Shown here: in pieces, positions 47,335 through 57,935 of the stretch | How positions within the stretch are numbered: the stretch's first letter is position 1 | Layout of the letters: every line of letters begins with the position of its first letter | Assembly: GCF_041146395.1 (NCBI RefSeq) | Contig: NC_090986.1 | Coordinates: forward strand, 44,304,001-44,368,000 | Source of the DNA: Eulemur rufifrons | Lineage: Eukaryota; Chordata; Mammalia; Primates; Lemuridae | Direction of reading: 5' to 3' | DNA: 64,000 bases | The notes under the pieces: generated by a model | Databases searched by the model: none | Told to the model about the DNA's origin: nothing | What the model saw: only the letters and a program-made list of their open reading frames with translations | Made by a program: the position numbers and the translations under genes

Positions 47335-47790
47335 TTCTAACCTTCCTTTCTAAGTTTATTTCCTACAACTCACCCCTATAAACCACTTTCTCCAACCACA
47401 TAACTTTTCAGAACTTCCCTACCTCCAAATCTATTCATGCCTTCCTCCACTATTAAAATCTCTCCTTTTTATCTCTACTTATCCAATTCCTATCTACTTT
47501 TCAAGACTGAATTGAGCCCAACCACTCCTACATGAGACCTTTTCAGATCCTGACTTGATATAGTTCTTCTGAACTTATTAGTCTTAGAATTTAATCACTT
47601 AATGTTCACGGAAATCATTTATTTCTGGCTTAGTCTGTATTTCTTTTTATTTTTGTGTTATCTCGAGGAATGTGTTAAAAGGTTCCTGAGAGACAAGTGT
47701 CCATTTGCTTATATCCACACAGCCCACAACAGTGGACAACTTGTTTTGCACATACTACTATGTGTACTTTATGCTTAATAAACATATGGT
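47335..47790 (+). mobile_element. L2 3'-end
   Basis: Sense L2: a pyrimidine-rich part with TATCTACTTTTCAAGACTGA, CATGAGACCTTTTCAGATCC, and the end CCCACAACAGTGGACAAC followed by CTTAATAAACATATGGTGAT. Confidence 0.7.
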
Positions 47791-50095
47791 GATGGCTACT
47801 GCCCTGTGGTTTTAACCTCTAACTATTCCATTTGCATTCTACTTTTTAAATTAAATATTTTCATTTTCATTGTTATCTACATAACTAAGGTCGTATCTAA
47901 TGTTATGTCTAACATCAAAGGACAGGTCAGAAAGATCTTCGATAGAAAACTTTCCCTATACTGCTATTTCCACACAGATGGAATCGAAACACATATAATT
48001 CGGACAATATATCTATGTGACCCTCGTTTGCTCTTTGTGTCATAAGCGACCCTCCTCAAAAGAATTTATTCCTTATCTTTGTTTTTCATAAATGTCTGAC
48101 CACTCTTGTATTCTTTCTATTCACTGTCAGAATGTATTAAGAAAAACATTAATAAGAAGAAGACTCACAGAGGGCAGATAGAAAATTCATGAAGAAGCTG
48201 AAACACCCAGTCCTAAGCAAAAACTAGGGTAGACAAGACAGGACCCTAGAGGAAGAACAATGTGGTTACTGTGTGATCAGTGTATCTTGTGATGTATCAC
48301 AGAATAACTAAAACTGGGTGCCAACCAGCGAAACAATTGTGGCAGGCCAAACCAGTCTTCTCTCTGCTTCCAAACAAAGGGATTTTCAGAAGCTAAAAGG
48401 TATTTGCCCACCCACCCCTGGCAGCAAAGGCAACAGCAAGAGAAAAGTTAGAACATGTTGAAAGAAACAATGTATGTACAACGCTATTGCCCTAACTCTT
48501 CAAGTGTCTGCAAGGTTTAGCCATGATAATTCCTACCTCACAGTCTTTATTTGTACTGACTTTAGTGACATGTATGTGAGTAAAAGTCCAGGTCTTATTG
48601 AATAAAACAATATAGGAATAGTCATCCTTCATTAACTTTTTGTCCAAAAATATAAATCGATGAACCAAAACATTTTTCATCAATGTTTTCATTAGTTTTT
48701 TTCAGTTTCATTTACTTTAGGGCAACGAATTTTTAGGTTTCTTGATTAGTGTCAGAAGTTCTTTCACATCCTATCTAAAGGTGGGCATCAGATACTTACT
48801 TTTCTTTTGTATTCACAAAAAAAAAAAAATCAACATATGTAGTACTATGAAAGTGGCATACCACTCTAGTTTACTAGTTCTAAGAAGTCAGGTGTTAGCA
48901 AATGCTGCTGTGTAGATAATGTAGAAGTAAATACCCTTTCAATAAAATAGATTCAGAAAAATATAGTCATAGTTCAAAATTTATATATTAATTATTCTTT
49001 ACCTGAATCTGCTTCTAAGGGTAAACAGAATATGTGTGAAAGAGTCACTGGAGAAACATTTATTATTCCAAACTTTTGAAATCTCATAGAAATTGTATTT
49101 TCAAGCATGAAATTAAATGTGAGGTTCTTAGTACATTGAAAGTCCAGATTTTATGTTTATTTTCTCAGAAATAAGGTCAAATCTACCATTAAAACTATGT
49201 CAAAGTATGATATAGTGGCAAGCTCTCTGAGTTTAAGAAGTAGAACAAGAGAATTCTTGTCTTATAAGTGCTATATCATGACCATGTATAATTTCTTTGA
49301 AAGTAGGTTTTCAATGTTCTTATTTTTGTGGCTTTTCCTGAAAAAAAAATTAAAGGTTTCAAATAAAATTTGAAACAAAACAAAAATAAAAGCGTAATCT
49401 TCATTTTTGGATTTTAAATAATAGTGGCATTAAATAGTACTGCCCTGGTTGCCTCTTGGTAATAACCCCAAAACAGTAAGGATGACAAGAAACTGAAAGA
49501 AAAAAACCCCTTAATCTTTGATGCAACTAGAAGCCCTTTGTAACCCAAGACACAGTACTTACGATATGGCTGCCTGGTACAAGAAGGTCAAACGGTGGTA
49601 CAGCCAGATGCTAAGAAATGGTGCCCATGGCTGTAGAACTTGGATGAATACAACAGGCATGATTCCTCAAAAAAGTAGCCTGCTATGAAGGGGGAAATGA
49701 TTTTATATTGTTTAGAAAAATAGAAACTGGCTACTGAACTGGTCCTAGTTGCGTCCTAAGACCCAGGCTGGTATCGAGGAAAAACAGGGAGGTGGATCTA
49801 ATAGAAGAACCACACAGACTTGTCCTTTGTTTGCAGGAAGCCGTCTGTGGGTGAGACAGGCCAGAGGATAGAGTCTTGACATTATAGTTAACACTACAGC
49901 TATCAATCTTGATGGGTTGGGAGATGAAAAAGCAAAAGGAACTTGCTCACATACACGACCCTATGTCCTCAGGAGAAGGGCTCTTAAAACTTGGAATATG
50001 GCCCTGACCACCCCAGATCCCCAACACAAACTTCATTCAACATAGTGAGTTTAGGAAGAACGCGTCTCACTCAAAGGTGAATAATTATGTAAAAG
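47791..50095. other. Unrecognised AT-rich sequence
   Basis: A 79-codon frame at 47806-48045 has no recognisable domain. An A-tract lies at 48817-48829. No repeat is named. Confidence 0.4.
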
Positions 50096-50099
50096 GATA

Positions 50100-51240
50100 G
50101 TTGGAAATCTATACAAGGATACTCTAATGGAAAAAAGAGGAAAAGTAGGGAAAAAAAAAAAGAGTAGTAAAAGAACTCTCTTCAGAAATACTTGCCATGA
50201 AACATATGGAAATTATGATTAAGCTTTGTGGCATAAATATTAAAAAAATCTCTAATGAAATAGATTATCTCTGTAAGTCAGGATCTCAAAGCAAAGGGAA
50301 AATAGACCAAAGTATCAGGAGTAAATAAAACATGAGCTGACAGAACTAAGAGAAAAAAACAGAAGAAAAAAATAGAACAACCAATCAGAAATGAAGATCG
50401 CTTTAGAAGCAGTAGAAAGAAGAATGGTCATTGCTGAAGCCACAGCATGGGAGATGGATTTCAAGGTTTGATGAAACGTGAACTAAGCAGGAGTGAAAAG
50501 TGATTATACTGATTATAAAAATAAAAGGCAGGAATACAGACAAGGGGGATACAATATGTGTATAATTAGTGTTCCTCAGGTAAAGAACAGAAAAAACAGA
50601 GACTTTGTTATTAAAAAATAATAATTTAATAAAATTGTCTAGAACTAATGACAAACAATAAGTGCCCTCCAAAAATGAACAAAGATGCTATGGCAAAATG
50701 CCTGGTAGTTATGTGTGAATGTGTTTAAATTTAGGACTATGTCTAAAATAAATTCAGGAACTATAGTTGCAGAACAGACTGTTAAAGTCAGAACCTTATC
50801 AATGTAGATATAACTAACAGAAGTTGGGAAGGGGTGGGAGAGAATGGAGTGGACCTATAAGTATCCTGAATATCTCATCTTTTGTAACCTGGGATCAAAA
50901 GACTTCCTTAAGGCTAGTAAATCAAGTAATAGAAGCATAGGTATATTTGAAGATGTAATGAAGAGCAAAAAATGTAATAATTAACTAAAATCTGATGGTG
51001 GAGTAGAGGAAAGAGGGAAAAGGGGAGGGGAAATTTACTAAATATTGGTCATTAATAGGTAGTCAATAAATATTACCTTAACAAATAGTAGATGAAGGCT
51101 AATATGTAAAAGATAACCACTAGGAAAAAAAAGTAATCCAGTTCATTAGAAGAAACACAAACACTTCCAAGAAAGCACAAGACAAAGAATCAAATATTAA
51201 ATAAATGTAGTAAAAAAAAGGCCTTTAAGAACATTATACA
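50100..51240 (+). mobile_element. Possible HAL1-like LINE fragment
   Basis: A long A- and purine-rich sense strand with no stable frame has the texture of a decayed L1/HAL1 ORF1 region. It is followed by TATAACTAACAGAAGTTGGG and CTTCCTTAAGGCTAGTAAAT, which recall the HAL1 3' part. I have not aligned it, and plain AT-rich intergenic DNA is the alternative. Confidence 0.35.
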
Positions 51241-51255
51241 CATGCTCCCATGTGT

Positions 51256-51257
<2 letters not shown>

Positions 51258-51289
<32 letters not shown>
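51258..51289. repeat. (AC)16 microsatellite
   Basis: Perfect AC dinucleotides, preceded by a short TG run, so a small hairpin is possible. Confidence 0.95.
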
Positions 51290-51291
<2 letters not shown>

Positions 51292-51468
51292 ATTTGCTGT
51301 ATGAATGAAATCATAGAATCTGGCATCCCAGATGGAGAGTTGCAGAGGGCCAGAGCCAGGTCTTAGAAATCCTTAGAGAACAGGTTTATTCAGTGAGAAG
51401 ATAGCAGTGGGCCCCCAAAATGGTGTGGCTGCAGCAAAGAAATGACCGGGAGAAATTTCGTGTACCAG

Positions 51469-51957
51469 TGTTATGGGTTGAATTGTATTTCCCAAAAAAG
51501 ATATTTTGGAGCCCTCACCCTCAGCACCTCAGAATGTGACCTTACTTGGAAACAGAGTTGTTACAGATGTGATGAGCTAAGCTAAATGAAGTAACGCTGG
51601 ACTAGGTTGGGCATTTTATCCAATAGGACTGGTGTCCTCATAAGAGGAAACTTTAGAGACACACACAAAGAGGAGAACACCATGTAAAGACAGAGACACA
51701 CGGGGAAGATGCCATGTGACAACAGAGGCAGGGATTGAGGACGGTAGCTACAAGCCAAGGAACACGAAGATTGATGGCCAACATCAGGCTCTAGGGAAAG
51801 GCGAGGAAGGATTCTCCCCTCTGTGTCTCAGAAGGAAAATGGCCCTGCCCACACTTTGGGTTTGGACTTCTATCCTCCAGAACTGTGAGACAATAAAATT
51901 TCTGTTGTTTTAAGCCACCCAGTTTGTGAAACTTTGTTACTCTAAGAAAGTAATACA
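51469..51957 (+). mobile_element. Solo LTR, MaLR-type
   Basis: Starts TGTTATGGGTTGAATTGT, then CACCTCAGAATGTGACCTTA, AGGACTGGTGTCCTCATAAG, CTACAAGCCAAGG, and ends TCCAGAACTGTGAGACAATA, AGCCACCCAGTTTGTGAAAC and TAATACA. These blocks occur in the usual order of this LTR type. The 65-codon frame at 51716-51913 is inside it. No internal provirus. Confidence 0.85.
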
Positions 51958-52934
51958 GATGAAGATAGCCATGAGGCTTTCAGACCAGAGATTTTCAACA
52001 TGTTGTCACTGTCATTGGTAATCTCCATACTTTTAAGTAATTTTTTTGTCCCATGTGAAAGAGGAAGGGAAAACAGGAGCTAACAAGGTTTGTAGTTGGA
52101 GGGCAGATCACAACATGGGAAGGCGTCAAGTATTCCTCAGGGTGTGAAATGGTAGTGAGAGGAGACAGGGCAACATGAGACAATTGGTAATACACAGACA
52201 CATTGCGAGGTGGGCCACCCCGCCCTGCCGCCCCCCGCTCCACCCCCGGCATCCTGCTGTAGGTTGGATGGATACCTGAGGAGTTTAACTGGATACTAAA
52301 TAAAGAACAAACTTTTCAAAGGCTTGAGGGCTAGGAAACACTTGTTCATGCATACATTTTTTTTTGTTTTTAAAAAAGAATTCAAAGAAATGTGTGTGTT
52401 TCAGAGATTAAAATAAGATAGAAATTGGAAGAAATTCTGAAAATTAGGAGTACCTTTCTTCCAGGGATAGGCAAAAGGAAGGCATTTTTTGATACCTGAA
52501 AAATAAAAGAATGGGAGTAATGGAGAGTCAGCTAAGATGAATTATCTAAGGGAGGCTGAAGAAATTGGTAACTCCTCACAGTAGTTCCTTGGAGCTCCCA
52601 CTTAAACCACGTTTCTGCTGGAGCTAGGGTGCAGTTAATAAAGGCCCTGTTCCTGCTGCCCAAAAGTGAGGGAGAATTTGATCCTCTGTACTAAGTGAGG
52701 TATATCCTGTGCCCCAAAGTAGACCCCTACGTGCTCTTTGTTCAGAAGCATCATTGTAGATGAGATTGGAACTGTAGCTACCACAAATATTCTCTTAGAC
52801 AAATGGCCAATTAAAGACTTTTCTAGAAAATCAAATTCTCTTCACCACAGTGTTAAGGGGAAAAAATGGCATTCCTTGCCAGTGTATCTTTGTGTCATAA
52901 CATGTTTGAGGTTGAGGAGGCAAGTTTCATGGGC
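51958..52934. other. Unrecognised sequence with one G-quadruplex motif
   Basis: Apart from the G-quadruplex at 52218-52247, nothing is recognised. Frames at 51995-52252 (minus) and 52738-52959 (plus) have no domain. Confidence 0.4.
52218..52247 (-). other. Strong G-quadruplex motif
   Basis: The minus strand has G5, six bases, G6, five bases, G3, one base, G4. That is four G-runs with short loops within 30 bases, in otherwise AT-rich DNA. The plus strand is the matching C-rich strand. It is not inside any repeat I recognise. Confidence 0.7.
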
Positions 52935-53045
52935 TCAACTCAGAGGACCTAGTTTTTAGACCTGGTACTGCCATGACTTTGGATAAATTGCATTACCTTT
53001 CAGAATCTTGATTTTTCTATCTCTAAAATAAGGGTGATAATTGAA
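52935..53045 (+). mobile_element. MIR fragment
   Basis: CTCAACTCAGAGGACCTAGT, CTTTGGATAAATTGCATTAC and TTTTTCTATCTCTAAAATAA follow the 5' two-thirds of sense MIR. Confidence 0.65.
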
Positions 53046-53420
53046 CTATCAATTTTTCAGAATTGAGAAATTTGTCAAATCTGAAAGTGTGTCAAATCCT
53101 TCATACTTATTTTTTGATTCATTTTATAAGCAAAATTTTCTGAATTGTTTCCTTTGAGGAATTTTAAAAAAATCTCTGTCAAAGTATGATTAATTCCAGT
53201 CAATTCTTGTTTTTGTTTCATTGCAAGTCAGTGGCACTATAATAGAAGAAAATTCTAAATTGTAAGCAAGACTTGCAAAGGGTTGTGCTTTGTTGCATTT
53301 ATGCAAATGAGAAGCAGTTTTCACAGTCCAAGCACAACTTTATTTTTTTTAATAACAAGTGTAATCAAATGTGGTATTAACAATATGAAGTTATTGAGGC
53401 TTTTGGAATATTGAGGTAAT

Positions 53421-53662
53421 GCTGGTTTCCCTGAGTGCACATTTGGGAATAACACCAGTTGGGTATCGGACAGAGGTGGGGGCTGGGGGGAAGGGATGGG
53501 TGTATACCTACTTGATGATTGCGATGCGCACTGCCTGGGGAATGGACACAATTGAAGTTCTGACTGGGGGGGATGGGGAGGCATGGGCAATATATATAAC
53601 CTGAACTTTTGTACCCCCATAATGAGCTGAAAAAATAAATAAATAAATAAATAAATAAAAAG
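53421..53662 (+). mobile_element. L1 3'-UTR fragment, strepsirrhine type
   Basis: It starts in TGGTTTCCCTGA (the end of ORF2), continues through the G-rich tract with a G-quadruplex motif at 53478-53500 (G5 CT G6 AA G3 AT G3). It finishes TTTTGTACCCCCATAATGAG, CTGAAA and an (AAAT)n tail. A clear target duplication was not found. Confidence 0.9.
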
Positions 53663-55469
53663 AAAGCACAATATGTAATGTATGAAATTTAAGATCAAAT
53701 AAGCTTAATTAATAAGGCACTTAAGGAGTCACCGTGATAAACATTATGTTCATGGTTACATTATACTGATATATGTTAACTTCTATTTTAATCACTCTAT
53801 GCTCTTGAACAGAATTGCAAAAAAAAAAAAAAATTTACATTTGGAATTTCCCTGAGGTGACTTTAACGTCAAAATTATACCTATTTTCTACTATTTCATA
53901 AAATTTGGATCTCATTGAGAATTTTTTTAAAAAGTAAAATTAAAAACTTTGGCGAGAAAAGAAGTAAAAGAGGCAAAGCTCCATAAATGCAAAAATAGCA
54001 AGAAATCTATTCAAATTGAATACCAGAGAAGAAAGAAATCTGGCTTTGGGCTGATTTTATATTTCAGTTTGGAGCCATGAACCACAAAAATAGCAATGTT
54101 TCATATGGTGACCTTTTGATCTGTGTTTTCTTTTTCTTTTGTTTACTTTTCACCAAATATAGTTTTGATGTCTAGCCCTCAGTATGGGTGTTTATTCAGC
54201 TTCATTTAATTTCTTATTATGTCCAGCTTTTTTGTCAATAGTGCATTTGGAGAGCAGACTTCTCAGGATTGTGTACAGTAGCCTTCCTATTGCTGATGTC
54301 TGGACAGAAATTGGGATATTGGTGTCAGATTGTTCCTATTGATCCACGTTTGTGTCTTTTTTTTTTTTGTACTAAGCATCAGAGACATCTATGCTTTTAT
54401 TTATTAGCTCTGTCTCCTCAGTCATAATGTCATGGGGTGGTAAGTCAAAAAACACAATTGATCTTGAGCTCCTAAAATCTGATTACCAATCATAAGCATT
54501 CTAACATGAAGTGGGGGAAAACCGGAAGATGATTTTAAAATCTCTGTTGCAATGGAGCTAAACTCCCAAGAGTTCTAGCTTTACTTTTGTAACCTTCAGT
54601 AGTTTCTGTGTTTTTGACCTTACTGAACAGCTGTTAAATGAATTATTCCTTCATGCTTGGCAGTTTTGTTTTGTGACTATCTTAAAATTCCCCGTAAACA
54701 GAGATATAGTGATCTGCATGAGCCCATTTCAGGAGAGTGAAGTCTGACTTTTTATTGCAGATATAGTATTTTATTGTATTGTCCTAGCTTCTGTTATCAT
54801 CCACCTTTCTAAAAAGATTGTAAATGGAATGCTATGTTGCTGTCTGTCATAAAATTATAACTTACTATACTTTCAAAACTATGCAGGTGTCTCTATGCGT
54901 AGATTTTGCTCCTGAAATGGAAAAGTGTTTATTTCAACTGAAGTATATTTATCATCCTCAGTTCTGAGGTTCAGTACAACAGTATCTTATCAAATTGTAG
55001 AAAGATAAGTGCAATGGAGATGACCTAAGGAACATAGGAATAGAAATATTTTTGAAAGTATTGTATATGAGAAAGATTTCTAAACTGGTAATACGATAGA
55101 AGCTTCTGGAATTCTGGTTGTAACTATTACCAGGAATGATCAGGATGTGCTTCTATTTCAAGAACGTGTAAGAATAAAGTCTTGGCCAATAATTTATTTG
55201 TCCTCAGAGTCCCCTCAAATGGAAGACCTTTTAAAAATCTGAAAACTACTGAATTTAGAGATTCTTAGAAGTCATTTATTTTACCCCAGTGTTTGTGCAG
55301 ACATACATGACACCTTGCTGCATAATGTCCAGTCTTCCAGGCCTCAGAAAAAGGGGTTTCTATGGCAAAATACCCAGCGCTGGCACATAACAACCCTCCC
55401 TGCCAGGGCTCCATTGCTGGACCGTGGCCTCTTGCTCAAACTTCCACAGATTTGGACACCATCACACTA
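53663..55469. other. Unrecognised AT-rich sequence
   Basis: A-tract at 53819-53833, T-tract at 54357-54369. No repeat or coding frame is recognised. Confidence 0.45.
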
Positions 55470-55770
55470 CACATAAAACTTTTCATATACTTGAAGATTG
55501 TTAAATTATCCCTGACTTCTCATTTAGAAGAGAAATAATTCTTGTTCTTTTAGCTTTCCCTCAAAGGTATTAGCCTTCAAATCTTTTATCACTTTCATTG
55601 CTCTCCTTTGGCACCTGTCCAAGTATTTCACAGGCCTCTATAAAGTTTTGGAACTTAGGACTAGAAGCCATGTTCTGACAAGTGAGAGGATGACCTCAAA
55701 TTTAACATAACATACATTTTATACATTCCCGGAGCATCGCGTTTGCTCTCGTAAACTACCAGTGATGCAA
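55470..55770 (-). mobile_element. L3/CR1-type ancient LINE fragment
   Basis: CATATACTTGAAGATTGTTA, then CTTTCATTGCTCTCCTTTGG with CACCTGTCC, and a CAGGCCTCTATAAAGTTTTG...GAACTTAGGACTAGA part follow the 3' region of CR1-like LINEs in reverse orientation. These predate the placental radiation. Confidence 0.6.
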
Positions 55771-56439
55771 AGCAAATAATCTGCTGTTCCGTAAGAACGT
55801 TTGTTCATCTGTAATTTTTCTAAAATGTAGCAGACAGATATTTCCTGTCTCAGAGTTGCATGCCATATTTATTTTTCTCTCCAAAAAGATGGTAGTAGAC
55901 AGCAAAACACCCGGAGTCCTCAGGAGAGGAGCGGATGTAGTCTATTCATAATACATGGCAAAGATGGTAAAATGTGAAACAAATATGCAACAGCTCAGGG
56001 AAGTCCTGCTTGTTGTATGGAATGAGAGAAGGGTGGAACAAAAGTGTGACAGACTGAGTGGTTTTGGTGATGATGATGATGATGATGATTATAATACAAA
56101 TTTCAGTATCATTTTCAAAGGTCTAATGCCATGATCTGTTGTGAGCCATGAGATTCCAGCCTTATAGAAAGGAGCCCAGCTCAGGGAGTTGGGACATGGC
56201 TACATACATAGCACCCCAGCATGCAGTGCTATGGGGAGTGCTGAGCTGGGAACCCTGGCTCCATTCTGCCTACCAAAAGTAAACCTGTTGAAAGTGTGGC
56301 TTGGAAAGTGTAGGCTCGATCTAAATAAAAGTTAACTTATTTGCGATAAAGGACAAGGATGATTCACAACATTTTTGTTCATTGAGTTCAGTGATTCTTG
56401 ATTATTTGTTCTGCTCTGCATCTTCTAAATTGCTGCACA
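55771..56439. other. Unrecognised sequence with a GAT repeat
   Basis: Only the simple repeat listed next is recognised. Confidence 0.4.
56069..56089. repeat. (GAT)7 trinucleotide repeat
   Basis: Seven perfect GAT units. Non-coding context. Confidence 0.95.
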
Positions 56440-56905
56440 GGTGAGTTCCTCTCTATCTCTCCAGGTGTCTCTCAGCACCCCTAACTCGTGCTCCACTGCT
56501 GCCAGCCGTGCTGAACTCCCTGCACTTCCTTGGACACAGCATGCTTACTTCCCTCTGTTCCATCTGACGTGCTGGTTCCTCTGCTCGGGCTGTTCTTCCG
56601 CTTTCTTTCTCATATAGCTTCCACTCACCTTTCAATATTAACTTAGCATCAGTTCTCCTCAAATACCTCCTATGAGCCCCCTAGGCTCCTCCAGGAACTC
56701 CTGCCATGTGATTCAAGAGCACCCATATCTGCATCCAAAAATTTACCTTTGTTTATTGCAATGGCTTGTGGAATTGTCTTCCTCAATAAGTGTGAAAGGC
56801 CTGTGAAGGTAGGGTCACCTTTTTCATTTTGTTTTTGTTGTATGCTCAAGACTTAGAACAGGGCTTGGTACAAACTTTCCATTCAATATCTTTGTCAAAT
56901 AAGCA
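56440..56905 (+). mobile_element. L2 3'-end
   Basis: Sense L2: pyrimidine-rich with CCACTGCTGCCAGCCGTGCT, TGCTCGGGCTGTTCTTCCGC and AAGACTTAGAACAGGGCTTG near the end. Confidence 0.75.
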
Positions 56906-57182
56906 ACTACTGACACCAGCATTATCTCATTAAACTACAAATATAATTGAGTTACTCTTTTATCTTTATTTTTCATTGAGTACAGGATTAAGTATAACAT
57001 TCTTACGAAGTATTTTTTTGCCCTTCACAACATATTCACAACTTAACTTTTAAGATTTTTCTCTCTGAATTTCGCACCCAAGTTTTTTCTCTATACTCCG
57101 ATATGCACTTTAGCCATATCAGACAATTTATTCTTACCTTATATGTTGACACATATTCTACTCAGCCTCACATCTTTTTGAT

Positions 57183-57560
57183 TTAACATTTTACTCCAGC
57201 ATTTATTGCAGCAACCAGTTGTGCTAAGGTGTACTCTGACATCTTGCCTCCACTGCTCAATAAATCTCTCATTTCCCCCGCCAGGGCTTCTCTGCCAATA
57301 GCACTTGAGACTCCAGCAGAAATCTGTTCAGCCATTCTACACATGTTCAAATCTTCAAGAGCAAACAAGTTAACACACCTGGGGAAACCTTTGACCACTG
57401 GGTGTAACAGCCAATCAATAGACTCCTTTTCCATGTCCTGAGCAGAAAATTCTGAAGTACATGCTCCTCTGAGGGTCCCCAAAGGGCTTGAGCCCCAATT
57501 GTCCACAGTAACTAGCTCAGGAATGCATCTTTGGATGGAGTTTTCTCTTTCCAACTTTTA
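57183..57560 (-). other. Unrecognised 120-codon open frame, possible decayed retrogene
   Basis: On the minus strand a frame is open from a stop at about 57560 to a TAA at 57183-57185, just over 120 codons. Its first possible start codon is TTG, with ATG only further in. The peptide has balanced composition with helical, Leu/Ala-rich segments (residues about 65-120) and no simple-sequence bias, unlike most chance frames here. Upstream, past one stop, a short acidic run in the same frame (Glu-Glu-Glu-Asp-Asn-Glu) would continue it. The bases are not in a repeat I recognise. It could be a piece of a processed pseudogene, an old retroviral remnant or chance. I cannot name a parent gene. Confidence 0.25.
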
Positions 57561-57711
57561 CACTTCATTGTCTTCTTCTTCCATTCTATGTGATTGGTTT
57601 GCAAAACAAACTAGCTGCAGGCAAACCCTTAACTGGTTTGGGGAAAAGCCAGGGTTAAAATATCTTAATATGCCATGTGTACCTTTACACTTATTGTTCT
57701 CTCTGGCTGGA

Positions 57712-57935
57712 ATTTTTTTTTTTTAATTTAGATAGATTTAGGGGTCCAAGTGATTTTTGGTTATGTGGATGAATTGTATAGAGGTGATGTATGGGTTTTT
57801 AGTGTAGCTGCTGCTTGAATAGTGTACATTGCACCTGATAGGTGGTTTTCTTCCCTCCCTCCTTCTCACTCTCCCCGCTTCTGAGTGCCACCCCAAGCCC
57901 TCTTCTCTTTCAATGCTCCTATTCATCATCCAAAC
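57712..57935 (-). mobile_element. Old L1 3'-end (L1M/L1P type)
   Basis: T-rich start, then GTGATTTTTGGTTATGTGGA, TGAATTGTATAGAGGTGATG and AATAGTGTACATTGCACCTG, then a C/T-rich part. This is the reverse complement of an older L1 terminus, distinct from the lemur-type ends elsewhere in the window. Confidence 0.85.
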
